Of a DNA stretch of 42,650 bases, positions 8,252 through 17,334 are shown in pieces; position 1 is the stretch's first letter, and the number at the start of each line of letters is the position of its first letter. The DNA comes from Halanaerobium saccharolyticum (GTDB lineage Bacteria > Bacillota > Halanaerobiia > Halanaerobiales > Halanaerobiaceae). The notes beneath the pieces were generated by a model. It worked only from the letters and a program-made list of their open reading frames with translations, ran no database searches and had not been told where the DNA came from. The stretch lies in assembly GCF_003259895.1 (NCBI RefSeq), contig NZ_QLME01000028.1, positions 390 through 43,039 of the forward strand. Reading direction: 5' to 3'. A program made the translations under genes and the position numbers.

Positions 8252-10460
8252 AAGTAAAATTTATTTATTAATTTTAATTATAATTATTTTAATCTTAATC
8301 AGCTATAAGATTTATGCTCCCTATACAATTCAGGATTTTAATGCGGTTAATGTTCGAAACATGGATATTATAAAAAATAGAATAGAAAATGAGGATTATT
8401 CTTTTGCAGTAGTTGGAAATATAGAGAACTCAATTGCAATTTTTGATAATAGAATTCTGGAAAAAATTAATCAAAAAAATGCTGATTTTATTATCTCTAC
8501 AGGAAATAATCTTCGGGATGGTGATGAAAGTAAATATCGAGTTTTTTATAGAACTTTAGAAAAACTAAATATACCTTTTTTAACTGCTATTGGCAGTAGA
8601 GAAATTAGAGATGGTGGAAATGAAAATTTTTATAAATATTTTGGTCCTTTTTATTACTCTTTTCACATAAATGACTCTTATTTTATTTTCTTAGATACTA
8701 CTGAAAACACAAATCCAGACTGGCAGCAGCAGTGGCTGGTAAATGTACTGGAAGAAGCTGCAGCTTATGATAAAAAGTTTGTTATAATGAATAAAACTCC
8801 GCTGAAAATTGATGCAGAGTACTTACTGGATGACAGTATTAAATATATTGAATCTGCTGATTTAAGAAACTTTTATCAAAATATTTTTGCAGAATACAAT
8901 GTTGAGGCTGTATTTTCTTCTAATCTGGAAATATTTCACCAGGAAAATATAGAAGGTGTTAATTATTATGTTAGTGGTGGTGCTGGTGGAGAATTGATTT
9001 TTGATAATAAAAAAAGCTTCTATCATTATTTACTGGTAAATGTGACAGCAGATGGGGTAGATGTCAGTGTTGAACGCCTGGAGAGCAATCCGGGAACTTT
9101 TTCGAAATTAATGGTTAATATCTGGGTAGCTTTCCAATCTTTTTTCTATGCAAATTATATTAATATTTTATTAGTCTTATTTATTGGCTCATCAATTTTT
9201 TATATTTTCCACAGAGAAATTAATAAAGAAGTAGATTATTATCGTGACTTTGCCTATGCAGAAGATGAAATAAAAGTTCAAAAATTAAAAATTGCGATGT
9301 TTACAAATAACTATTTTCCAGTTATTGGGGGAGTACCTATCTCAATTCAGCGCCTCTCTAAAGCATTAAGAAAAAGAGGACATGAGGTTAAGATCTTTGC
9401 CCCAGAATATAAAGAGCAGACTGAAAATGAAGAAAATATTATTCGGTGTAATTCCTTATATCATTATCAGGAATCAGGACTTGAGTTTCCAGTAACTAAT
9501 ATTTATTCACCCCAGATAAAAAAAGAGTTTGTAGCTGAAGATTTTGATTTAGTTCACGCTCATCATCCATTCTGGCTGGGTAATAAGGGCCGTAAATTAT
9601 CAGAAAGGTTTAATCTTCCGCTTGCTTTTACTTACCATACGCGTTTGGAAAAGTATGCACATTATGTTCCTAATATCTTATTTATGCGAAAATTATTTGC
9701 TAATCGTCTTTCGCATTTTTTAATCAAAAGCTTTGCCAATAAAACTGATGCAGTTTTTGCTCCAACCGAATCGACTAAGGAATATCTGCGTAATGTTGGT
9801 GTTAGTAGGTATATTAAAGTTATGCCGACCGGAATTGACTTTGATTATTATAAATGCAGTCAGGAAAAAATTGATAATTTGCGAAGCAAATTGATCGGTG
9901 ATTCTGAACATCTTTTGATTTCAGTCTCAAGATTATCTAAGGAAAAGAATTTATATTTTATTCTGGATGGAATAAAAAGATTGAAAGAAAAGAGTGACCT
10001 TAATTTTAAATTGATAATTATCGGCAGCGGCTCAGAAAAAGAATCTATTGAGCGGTTTATTAAAGACAATGATTTAGAAAATTATATTGAACTAATTGGA
10101 GCAGTTGACTTTAAAGAAATGGCAAAATATTATCTTGCTTCAGATTTATTTGTTTTTGCTTCTACAACTGAGACCCAGGGTATGGTTCTTTTAGAAGCTA
10201 TGGCCGGCTATAATCCAGTAGTTGCTGTTAAGTCAAGTGGAATAGATGATGTAATAGAAAATGACTACAATGGATATAAAACTGAAGAAGATATAGAAAA
10301 ATGGAGCAGCAGAATTGAAGAATTACTTAATAATAGTGATAAATTTAAGCAGAGCTCTCAAAATGCTCGTAAAATCGCTGAGAGTTATTCCATTGAAGAG
10401 ATGGGTGCAAAAGCGGAAAAACTTTATTATAAAATATTACAGCTTAAAAAGTACCAATAA
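8241..10460 (+). CDS. Fusion: membrane-anchored degenerate metallophosphoesterase domain plus GT4 glycosyltransferase
   Basis: 739 residues. Residues 7-26 are a membrane anchor. Residues of about 54-280 follow the layout of calcineurin-like phosphoesterases (FAVVGN, IISTGN, FYKYFGPFYYSF, VEAVFSS), but the expected metal ligands are replaced: N60, N89, S119-R120, N184, N228 and E230 stand where Asp, Asp, Asn-His, His, His and His are usual. A second membrane segment lies at about 304-323. Residues 348-735 are a GT4 glycosyltransferase of the diacylglycerol glucosyltransferase type, with TNNYFPVIGGVP (355-366), VMPTGIDFDYY and the E644-x7-E652 donor motif. TTG at 8241 follows GGGGGAG. It likely makes a membrane glycolipid, and the first domain is probably structural or regulatory. 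Acceptor and sugar are inferred. Confidence 0.8.
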   Translation: MKSKSKIYLLILIIIILILISYKIYAPYTIQDFNAVNVRNMDIIKNRIENEDYSFAVVGNIENSIAIFDNRILEKINQKNADFIISTGNNLRDGDESKYRVFYRTLEKLNIPFLTAIGSREIRDGGNENFYKYFGPFYYSFHINDSYFIFLDTTENTNPDWQQQWLVNVLEEAAAYDKKFVIMNKTPLKIDAEYLLDDSIKYIESADLRNFYQNIFAEYNVEAVFSSNLEIFHQENIEGVNYYVSGGAGGELIFDNKKSFYHYLLVNVTADGVDVSVERLESNPGTFSKLMVNIWVAFQSFFYANYINILLVLFIGSSIFYIFHREINKEVDYYRDFAYAEDEIKVQKLKIAMFTNNYFPVIGGVPISIQRLSKALRKRGHEVKIFAPEYKEQTENEENIIRCNSLYHYQESGLEFPVTNIYSPQIKKEFVAEDFDLVHAHHPFWLGNKGRKLSERFNLPLAFTYHTRLEKYAHYVPNILFMRKLFANRLSHFLIKSFANKTDAVFAPTESTKEYLRNVGVSRYIKVMPTGIDFDYYKCSQEKIDNLRSKLIGDSEHLLISVSRLSKEKNLYFILDGIKRLKEKSDLNFKLIIIGSGSEKESIERFIKDNDLENYIELIGAVDFKEMAKYYLASDLFVFASTTETQGMVLLEAMAGYNPVVAVKSSGIDDVIENDYNGYKTEEDIEKWSSRIEELLNNSDKFKQSSQNARKIAESYSIEEMGAKAEKLYYKILQLKKYQ

Positions 10461-10490
10461 TTAACACCTATTACACCTATTGTTTACTTG

Positions 10491-10527
10491 TCGATTTATA
10501 ATGATTTTTATCGAAAACAAAATCATT
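10491..10527 (+). promoter_or_regulatory. Candidate -10 box and operator before the alpha-galactosidase gene
   Basis: A perfect TATAAT (10497-10502) sits inside overlapping inverted repeats. One is TCGAT (10491-10495) with ATCGA (10510-10514). The other has 9-bp arms AATGATTTT (10500-10508) and AAAATCATT (10519-10527). No good -35 box is visible, which fits a regulated or activator-dependent promoter. Operator function is inferred. Confidence 0.4.
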
Positions 10528-10546
10528 TATTACTGGAGGGAATAAG

Positions 10547-12736
10547 ATGTCAATTGAATTTTTTAAAGAAAGAAAAATTTTTCATCTGCAAAATGAAGAA
10601 ATAAGTTATGCAATCAAAATTTTGAAAAATGGTCAGTTAGGCCACCTTTACTGGGGTAAAAAAATTAAAAATGCTGAAAGACTGAATCGGTATCCAATAA
10701 CTCAGCACAGACCCTATGAGGCTTATGCGGTTAAAGACGACACTGGTTTTATCTTAGAAAATATAGCCCGGGAATATCCTTCTTTTGGGCAGTCAGACTT
10801 TAGAGAGCCAGCCTACCAAATCAAAGCAGAAGATGGCTCAATTATCAGTGATTTAAAATATAGGGATCATCAGATTTACAGAGGTAAAAAAGATTTAAAG
10901 GGGCTGCCAGCTACTTATGTTGAAAAGGATTCTGAAGCAGATAGCCTTGAGATAACACTTTATGATGAGGTCTTGGATTTAGAAGTGACTTTAATCTACA
11001 CAATCTTTAGAGATTATCCGGTAATTACTAGATCAGCTAATTTTAATAATAACGGTAAACAAAATATTAATCTTAAAAGAGCTCTTTCAATGAGTGTTGA
11101 TTTTGAGAATAGAGATTTTGAATTACTGCAGTTATCAGGTGCCTGGGGTAGAGAAAGAGATATTCTGCGGCGTTCTCTGGATCAGGGAATAACTAAGATT
11201 GACAGTAAAAGAGGGGGCAGCAGCCATCAGCAGAATCCATTTGCAGCTTTAGTAGAACCAGATACAGATGAATATAGTGGGGAAGCATATGGGTTCAGTT
11301 TAATTTATTCTGCTAACTTTATTGCTCAGGCTGAAAAAAATCATTATGGAAAAACGAGAATGATCATGGGGATTAATCCCTTTAATTTTAGCTGGCTGCT
11401 GGAAAGCGCTCAAAGTTTCCAGACACCAGAAGTTGTGATGAATTATTCTGATCAGGGCTTAAATAAGATGTCTCAGAATTTTCATCAATTATACAGAAGT
11501 CGTCTGGTACAGGGCAGACATCGAGATCAGGAAAGACCTGTTCTAATTAACAACTGGGAAGGTACTTATTTTGATTTTAATACAGATAAAATATTAGAAA
11601 TGGCAGAAGCTGCTTCAAAAGTTGATATTGAATTATTTGTACTTGATGACGGCTGGTTTGGGAAAAGAAATGATGATACTTCTTCTCTTGGTGACTGGTA
11701 TGTAAATGAAGACAAACTGCCTGGCGGTCTGGAATATTTGGCTCAAGAAATTAATAAACTGGGAATGGATTTCGGTCTCTGGTTTGAACCGGAAATGATA
11801 TCTCCTGATAGTGACTTATATCGTGAGCATCCAGAGTGGTCTATTCAGCTTGAAAATAGAGAATCTTCACTTTCCCGTCAGCAGTTAATTTTAGATTTAA
11901 GCCGCAGAGATGTTCAGGATTATATAATAGAGAGAGTGTCTGCAATTTTAAATAAAGCAAATATATCCTATGTTAAATGGGATATGAACAGACCGATGAC
12001 TGAATACGGCTCTCTGAAACTAAAAGCCAAACGTCAGCGAGAATTGAACCACCGCTATATTTTAGGTCTTTATCGAGTTTTAGAAGAAATAACATCCCGA
12101 TTTCCTGATATATTATTTGAAAGCTGTGCCGGTGGGGGAGGCCGCTTTGATCCAGGGATGCTCTATTATATGCCTCAAACCTGGACCAGTGATGATACTG
12201 ATGCAGTAGAAAGATTAAAAATTCAATATGGAACTTCAATGGTTTATCCGGCATCCTCTATGGGAGCTCATGTTTCAGCAGTGCCCAATCATCAGGTGGA
12301 GCGCAGTACTTCACTTAAGATGAGATATGATGTGGCCAGTTTTGGGAACTTAGGCTATGAGCTGGATATAACAGAGTTAAATCCTGATCAAATAAAAGCT
12401 GTAAAAAACCAGGTTAAAAATTATAAAGAAATAAGAAGACTTGTCCAATTTGGTGATTTTTATAGACTTCAGAGTCCATTTGAAAGTAATTTTACAGCCT
12501 GGTCTTTTGTAGCTGAAGCTAAAGAAGAAGTGTTAGTTGGATTTTATCAGATTCTTGCTTCTCCCAATCCCAGAGAACAAAGAATTAAATTGAAGGGCTT
12601 AGATGCTGACTCTGATTATAAAGAGCTTAACTCAGCCAATATTTATGGTGGGGATGAACTAATGAATTATGGAATTAAAATTCCCTATCTCAAAGGAGAT
12701 TTTTCTTCTAAAGTTTGGAGATTCCAAATGATTTAA
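10547..12736 (+). CDS. GH36 alpha-galactosidase
   Basis: A 729-residue cytoplasmic enzyme (no signal peptide) that removes terminal alpha-1,6-galactose from raffinose-family oligosaccharides or melibiose. Residues of about 1-330 form the N-terminal beta-supersandwich, followed by a TIM barrel. Nucleophile D479 is in YVKWDMNRP and acid/base D549 is in WTSDDTDA, 70 residues apart as in characterised GH36 enzymes. ESCAGGGGRFD, DDGWFG and LWFEPEMISPDSDL are further GH36 signatures. Length is normal for the family. The start follows GGAGGG. It is a single-gene unit with its own upstream palindromes and a downstream terminator. Confidence 0.93.
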   Translation: MSIEFFKERKIFHLQNEEISYAIKILKNGQLGHLYWGKKIKNAERLNRYPITQHRPYEAYAVKDDTGFILENIAREYPSFGQSDFREPAYQIKAEDGSIISDLKYRDHQIYRGKKDLKGLPATYVEKDSEADSLEITLYDEVLDLEVTLIYTIFRDYPVITRSANFNNNGKQNINLKRALSMSVDFENRDFELLQLSGAWGRERDILRRSLDQGITKIDSKRGGSSHQQNPFAALVEPDTDEYSGEAYGFSLIYSANFIAQAEKNHYGKTRMIMGINPFNFSWLLESAQSFQTPEVVMNYSDQGLNKMSQNFHQLYRSRLVQGRHRDQERPVLINNWEGTYFDFNTDKILEMAEAASKVDIELFVLDDGWFGKRNDDTSSLGDWYVNEDKLPGGLEYLAQEINKLGMDFGLWFEPEMISPDSDLYREHPEWSIQLENRESSLSRQQLILDLSRRDVQDYIIERVSAILNKANISYVKWDMNRPMTEYGSLKLKAKRQRELNHRYILGLYRVLEEITSRFPDILFESCAGGGGRFDPGMLYYMPQTWTSDDTDAVERLKIQYGTSMVYPASSMGAHVSAVPNHQVERSTSLKMRYDVASFGNLGYELDITELNPDQIKAVKNQVKNYKEIRRLVQFGDFYRLQSPFESNFTAWSFVAEAKEEVLVGFYQILASPNPREQRIKLKGLDADSDYKELNSANIYGGDELMNYGIKIPYLKGDFSSKVWRFQMI

Positions 12737-12837
12737 TTAAGCTTCTCTTATAAATTATTAAAAGTATAAGTAAAAACATTTTTATCTACTATCTTTAAAG
12801 TTCAAGTCAAGAACTCATAAATTAAAATTAAACAAAA

Positions 12838-12874
12838 AAATGGTGCCTGAAGTTTTAGCCTTCTGGCACCATTT
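12838..12874. terminator. Bidirectional terminator between converging genes
   Basis: Arms AAATGGTGCC (12838-12847) and GGCACCATTT (12865-12874) are perfectly complementary, and the stem continues inward through GAAG/CTTC after one mismatch. An A-run on the left supplies a T-run for the minus strand. It lies between the galactosidase and helicase genes, which converge. Confidence 0.85.
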
Positions 12875-12930
12875 CTGCATTTATTCTGATATAAAATTTA
12901 AAGCTAAGTTATACATCATCTAATTCTAAA

Positions 12931-14532
12931 TTACTTAGATCTTGCAGCTTCAATATTAACTTTAGTTCCTTTAATATAGTTATCCTTCATGATCTGTAAT
13001 ACTTCATGACCTTTTTCTCTGGGAACTTCAACAAAAGTAAAGTTATCATAAATATCAATTGCTCCAATTAAGCCACCAGGCATTCCTGTTTCACCAGCAA
13101 TGGCACCTACAATGTGACGGGGAGAAACTCTATCTTTTTTACCGATATTGATAAATAATCTAACCATTCCTGGTTCAGCACCAGTATCACCAAAACTCTG
13201 ACCTGAGCTTTCAGGTTCAGCTTCATTTTCTTTTTTATCAATTGATTTTTTCATTAAAGCAGCAGCAATTTCGATTGCAGAATACTGCTCATCAATTAAA
13301 TCTTCAATTAACTCAATATATTTTCCTAAATCAGCAGAATCCATATAAGAACTCAGTTCATCACTAAATTGATCAAATTGAGCTGCTTCAATATCACCTT
13401 GAGATGGAATTTCTGCTCTTTTAATTTTTGACTTGGTATATTTCTGAATATCTCTTAATTTATAGATATCCTTGCCTACTACAAAGCTGTGAGCTTCCCC
13501 ACTTTTTCCTGCTCTACCTGTACGTCCAATTCTGTGGACATAATAATCAGTATCCTGAGGTAAATCATAATTAAATACTGCTTCAACATCTTCTACATCA
13601 ATACCCCGGGCTGCAACATCTGTAGCAACCAGAACTTCTATAATTCCATTTCTAAATTTATTCATTACTCGATCACGCTGATTTTGATTTAAACCACCAT
13701 GGATGGCATCAGATAAGTAGCCGCGTGCCTGAAGTTTAATATTTAAATCATCTACCATTCTTCTGGTATTACAGAAAACGATAGCCAGTTCTGGACTGCT
13801 TAAATCAAGAATTCTAGTTAAAGCCTTAAGTTTATCGTGTCTTCTAATCTCATAATAATACTGATCAATAGAAGGTACGGTTAATTTTTCGTGAGCAACT
13901 CTTAAAAACTCTGAGTTCTTCTGATATTTTTTGCTCAATCTTTTTATTGACTGAGGGATAGTTGCAGAAAAGAAGAGAGTCTGTCTATCATCCGGAATAT
14001 CTCTTAATACAGTTTCTATATCATCAATAAAGCCCATATCTAACATAACGTCAGCTTCATCAAGCACAAAATAATCTATATTATCCAATTTTAAAGTTTT
14101 ACGACGAATATGATCCATTACTCTACCAGGAGTACCGATAACAATCTGAACCCCTTTATTTAAGGCTTTAATCTGTCTGCCGATTGACTGTCCCCCATAA
14201 ACGGGAAGAGTATAAATTCTATTTTTATATTTTGCCAGTCTTTTTAATTCTTCTGAAACCTGAATAGCAAGTTCTCTTGTAGGACAGAGTATAATTGCCT
14301 GAGGATTTTTATTGTCAGCATCCATTTCCTCCAACAGAGGGATACCAAAAGCTGCTGTTTTACCAGTACCTGTTTGAGCCTGACCAACAATATCTTTACC
14401 ATTAAGTATTGCCGGGATAGCATTAGTCTGGATCGGTGTCGTTTCCTCAAAACCCATTTCTTCAACTGCTTTTAAAATTTCATCTGATACATTTAATTCA
14501 TTAAATTTAATCTTTTGCAAATTAACTTCCAC
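12931..14532 (-). CDS. DEAD-box RNA helicase with DbpA-type C-terminal RNA-binding domain
   Basis: An ATP-dependent RNA-unwinding enzyme of 533 residues. In order: Q motif (FNELNVSDEIL to TTPIQ), motif I AQTGTGKTA, PTREL, TPGR, DEAD, SAT, ARGID and HRIGRTGRAG. A C-terminal RNA-binding domain (from MVRLFINIGKKDRVSP) is of the DbpA/CshA/DeaD type. The likely role is in ribosome assembly, mRNA decay or cold adaptation. GTG at 14532 lies directly against the AAGGAA ribosome site; an in-frame TTG at 14520 is better spaced and may be the true start. The gene stands alone, with a hairpin in its upstream leader. Confidence 0.93.
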   Translation of the reverse strand: MEVNLQKIKFNELNVSDEILKAVEEMGFEETTPIQTNAIPAILNGKDIVGQAQTGTGKTAAFGIPLLEEMDADNKNPQAIILCPTRELAIQVSEELKRLAKYKNRIYTLPVYGGQSIGRQIKALNKGVQIVIGTPGRVMDHIRRKTLKLDNIDYFVLDEADVMLDMGFIDDIETVLRDIPDDRQTLFFSATIPQSIKRLSKKYQKNSEFLRVAHEKLTVPSIDQYYYEIRRHDKLKALTRILDLSSPELAIVFCNTRRMVDDLNIKLQARGYLSDAIHGGLNQNQRDRVMNKFRNGIIEVLVATDVAARGIDVEDVEAVFNYDLPQDTDYYVHRIGRTGRAGKSGEAHSFVVGKDIYKLRDIQKYTKSKIKRAEIPSQGDIEAAQFDQFSDELSSYMDSADLGKYIELIEDLIDEQYSAIEIAAALMKKSIDKKENEAEPESSGQSFGDTGAEPGMVRLFINIGKKDRVSPRHIVGAIAGETGMPGGLIGAIDIYDNFTFVEVPREKGHEVLQIMKDNYIKGTKVNIEAARSK

Positions 14533-14635
14533 TTCCTTTTTTATTATATTCTTATACTAAATCTACCAACCACACAATTTTCTTAACAAATAATACTGCA
14601 TCAGGTTGATAAATCTATACTTATACGTAGACGCT

Positions 14636-14668
14636 AAAAAACCCCGACTACATTTATATAGTCAGGGC
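14636..14668 (-). promoter_or_regulatory. Terminator-like hairpin in the leader of the DEAD-box gene
   Basis: Read on the minus strand, CCCTGACTA (14667-14659) pairs with TAGTCGGGG (14650-14642, one mismatch), followed by six T (14641-14636). It lies about 105 nt upstream of the helicase start on the same strand. A segment further upstream on the minus strand, GAGGGCT (14723-14717), can pair with the start of the left arm, giving an alternative fold. It could be an attenuator, or the terminator of a small upstream RNA. Confidence 0.5.
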
Positions 14669-14838
14669 TTAGTTGCTATATTATCTATTAAGTTATAAAA
14701 CATTAATTTTTTAGTCAGCCCTCTTAGTATATCTCAGGCAGTAGTTAAAGTCAAATGATATAGTCTGTAATCAAGCGGCTGCCATTATAATTTAATATAT
14801 TATAAATATAAAGACAATTTTTAATTTATCCGATCGGT

Positions 14839-14867
14839 TTGACAGACCGGACTTAGTTTGTTATTCT
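14839..14867 (+). promoter_or_regulatory. Strong sigma-A-type promoter of the betaine operon
   Basis: A perfect -35 TTGACA (14839-14844) and -10 TATTCT (14862-14867) are separated by 17 bp. Transcription from here would give a leader of about 175 nt before the ATPase gene. Confidence 0.78.
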
Positions 14868-14905
14868 TTTATAGAAGTAAGTAAATGGGTTAAAATTATC
14901 CCGGG

Positions 14906-15005
14906 TTATTATCAGAGGAGACCTTGTGCTGATAATAATTGAACAATAATTTTGAGTATATGGTTTAGAATTTGTTCGCAGAGAACATTTTCTAGACCTT
15001 TTTTT
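14906..15005 (+). promoter_or_regulatory. Structured leader with intrinsic terminator upstream of the betaine operon
   Basis: Two hairpins lie between promoter and gene. The first has perfect 10-bp arms TTATTATCAG (14906-14915) and CTGATAATAA (14929-14938), with AGGAGACC in the loop. The second is a 16-bp stem with few mismatches (14962-14977 with 14983-14998), followed by seven T (14999-15005), a textbook intrinsic terminator about 45 nt before the start codon. The layout implies premature termination that must be relieved for expression. It matches no riboswitch class I recognise. Confidence 0.75.
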
Positions 15006-15051
15006 GTGCCAGAGTAATTTTAACAAAAAATAAAATAGAGAGGTGAAAATA

Positions 15052-16230
15052 TTGAAAATAAAAGCAAAAAATCTCTATAAGATTTTCAATGGTAATGACC
15101 AGGAAGAAATTGAACTGCTCAAAGATGGTATGAGCAAAGATGATATTTTAGGAAAAACTGGGGCCACTGTTGGAATCAATAATGCCAGCTTTGAAGTTGA
15201 AGAAGGGGAAATTTTTGTGATTATGGGGCTCTCCGGTAGTGGTAAATCAACACTACTGCGCTGTATTAACAGACTGGTAGAACCAACTTCTGGATCAGTT
15301 GAAGTTGATGGGACAGATGTTATGGATTTAAATAAAGAGGAACTAAGGGAATTTAGAAAAGAAAAGTTTGGAATGGTTTTTCAACATTTTGCTCTTTTCC
15401 CATACCGAACTGTTTTAGAAAATGCAGAATTTGGCTTAGAAATTGAAGGTGTAGATAAAGAAACAAGAAAAGAAAAGGCGATGACTGCTCTAAAACAGGT
15501 TGGTCTGGAGGGTTATGAAGATCAAATGCCGGATCAGCTTAGTGGTGGAATGCAGCAGCGGGTTGGTCTTGCCCGGGCACTTGCTGTTGATACTGATATA
15601 CTGCTGATGGATGAGCCTTTTAGTGCTTTAGACCCTCTGATTAAAAAAGACATGCAGGACAAACTGCTGGAGCTGTATGAACATATAGATAAAACAATTG
15701 TATTTATCACTCATGATCTGGATGAGGCATTAAAATTGGGGGATAGAATTGCTATCATGAAAGATGGAGAAATTGTTCAGGTAGGAAATCACGAAGAGAT
15801 TTTGACAAATGCCGAAAATGATTATGTTGCAGAATTTGTGCAGGATGTTAATCGTTCTCGTGTTTTAACAGCTGAAGATATTATGGATAAACCAGAGGCT
15901 GTATTATACAAGCAGGATGGTCTGAGAACCGCTCTACACAAAATGCGTCGTAATGAATTGGGCAGTATCTTTGTACTGGGAGAAAATAGAGAGTATAGAG
16001 GTATAGTTACAATTGAAGACGTGGTAGAATCCATTAATAAAGATAAAGAAAACCTGGATGACATCATAAAAGAAGTGCCATTAGCAGAGCCTGACGAAAG
16101 TGTTAATGATCTGTTTTCAAAAATAGCTGATATAGATACACCATTACCAGTATTAGATAAAAATAATAAACTAAAAGGAGTTATTGTTAAAACACATGTA
16201 GTTGCCAATCTGGCTTCCGAAAAAGTTTAA
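15052..16230 (+). CDS. Glycine betaine/proline ABC transporter ATPase with CBS domains
   Basis: 392-residue ProV/OpuAA-type ATPase that powers osmoprotectant import. Walker A GLSGSGKST (about residues 58-66), Q-loop FQHFALFPYRT, signature LSGGMQQRVGLARAL and Walker B ILLMDEPFSALDP are intact. The C-terminal part carries two CBS motifs (DIMDKPEAVLYKQDGL; LPVLDKNNKLKGVI), the module that senses ionic strength in OpuA. TTG at 15052 is preferred because GAGAGGTG ends 6 nt upstream; the in-frame GTG at 15043 lies inside that site. It is first in an operon with the binding protein and permease, behind a terminator-containing leader. Confidence 0.92.
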   Translation: MKIKAKNLYKIFNGNDQEEIELLKDGMSKDDILGKTGATVGINNASFEVEEGEIFVIMGLSGSGKSTLLRCINRLVEPTSGSVEVDGTDVMDLNKEELREFRKEKFGMVFQHFALFPYRTVLENAEFGLEIEGVDKETRKEKAMTALKQVGLEGYEDQMPDQLSGGMQQRVGLARALAVDTDILLMDEPFSALDPLIKKDMQDKLLELYEHIDKTIVFITHDLDEALKLGDRIAIMKDGEIVQVGNHEEILTNAENDYVAEFVQDVNRSRVLTAEDIMDKPEAVLYKQDGLRTALHKMRRNELGSIFVLGENREYRGIVTIEDVVESINKDKENLDDIIKEVPLAEPDESVNDLFSKIADIDTPLPVLDKNNKLKGVIVKTHVVANLASEKV

Positions 16231-16298
16231 AATAATTTTTAAAATAGTTTATAAAATTTACAGTTAAATTAATTAATAATATCTCTGGAGGGATATAA

Positions 16299-17237
16299 AT
16301 GAATAAGATAAAATTAATTTCAACTTTGCTCATCGTTCTTTTAGGATTTGGAATATTTGCCGCAGTACCACAGGTTGCAGCTCAGAATAATACAATTAAC
16401 TTTGGTTATGTACAGTGGCCTGGTGTAACAGTAAAAACACATGTTGCAGCAAAGATTGCTGAATATTTAGGTTATGAAACTGAAATGACAGCAGCTTCTC
16501 AGGCAATTATCTTTAAAAGTCTAGAAACTGAAGATCTGGATGTATTTTTAGGTAACTGGCTGCCAACAATGCAGATGCATTTTAATGAATACCAGGAAAA
16601 AGGTGTAGTTCATAATGTAAGAGTAAATTTAGAAGATGTAGTTTATCAGACAGCAGTACCTGAATATGTTTATGAAGCTGGAGTTCAGTCTCTTGCTGAT
16701 TTAAATGAACATGCTGAAAAATTTGATAATAAAATTTATGGTATTGAACCAGGGAATGATGGAAATATAATCATTCAAGAAGCTATAGATAATAACACTT
16801 ATAATTTAGGTAACTGGACCCTGCAGGCCAGTTCCACTGCTGGTATGCTTTCGTCTGTCCAGAGAGCAGTTAATAATAAAGAATGGATAGCTTTTAATGG
16901 CTGGAAACCTCACTATATGAATGTGATGTTTGATCTTAAATATCTTAAAGATCCAGAAGGTATCTGGGGAGAAAATGACAGTGTATATACTGTAGCCAGA
17001 AATGGTTATCAGGATGAAAATCCTAATTTCTATAAATTCCTGGAACAATTTACAGTAACTGCTCCAATCCAGAATCAGTGGGTTGATGAATATCAAAATA
17101 AAGATCGTGATCCAGAAGCCGTCGCAGAAGAATGGATTGCTAATAATTTAGATGTTGTCAATCAGTGGGTTTTTGGAGTAAAAAGTACTGATGGTCGAAT
17201 GGGCAGAAAAGTAATAGCTGAAATAGTAAATAACTAA
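16299..17237 (+). CDS. Glycine betaine/choline-type periplasmic substrate-binding protein
   Basis: 312-residue ProX/OpuAC-family protein that captures quaternary-ammonium solutes for the transporter. Residues 1-29 form a signal peptide ending AAVPQVAAQ; there is no lipobox cysteine, so the mature protein would be soluble in a periplasm, as in a diderm cell. Trp-rich segments such as FGYVQWPGVTVKTHVA and FLGNWLPTMQ are typical of betaine-binding pockets. GGAGGG precedes the ATG. In this operon the binding protein lies between ATPase and permease, unlike the common proV-proW-proX order. Confidence 0.9.
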   Translation: MNKIKLISTLLIVLLGFGIFAAVPQVAAQNNTINFGYVQWPGVTVKTHVAAKIAEYLGYETEMTAASQAIIFKSLETEDLDVFLGNWLPTMQMHFNEYQEKGVVHNVRVNLEDVVYQTAVPEYVYEAGVQSLADLNEHAEKFDNKIYGIEPGNDGNIIIQEAIDNNTYNLGNWTLQASSTAGMLSSVQRAVNNKEWIAFNGWKPHYMNVMFDLKYLKDPEGIWGENDSVYTVARNGYQDENPNFYKFLEQFTVTAPIQNQWVDEYQNKDRDPEAVAEEWIANNLDVVNQWVFGVKSTDGRMGRKVIAEIVNN

Positions 17238-17287
17238 ATCACATAAATAAGTAATATTATTATAAAGTAGTGCTGAACAAGTAAAGG

Positions 17288-17319
17288 CTGGTGGTGTCAA
17301 TTAATTTTGATGCCACCAG
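17288..17319 (+). other. Intercistronic hairpin between binding-protein and permease genes
   Basis: Arms of 13 nt, 17288-17300 and 17307-17319, pair fully if two G-U pairs are allowed, with a 6-nt loop. No T-run follows, so it is more likely an mRNA stability or processing element. Such an element could keep the binding protein in excess over the permease. Confidence 0.65.
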
Positions 17320-17334
17320 TTAAAATTTAATAGG

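Noticed and set aside
15822-16208. Long reading frames on the opposite strand of well-supported genes (here and at 11973-12254, 26687-27067, 40909-41208 and similar)
   Set aside because: They lie entirely within genes with clear domain motifs, have no ribosome sites or recognisable domains, and are by-products of codon bias.
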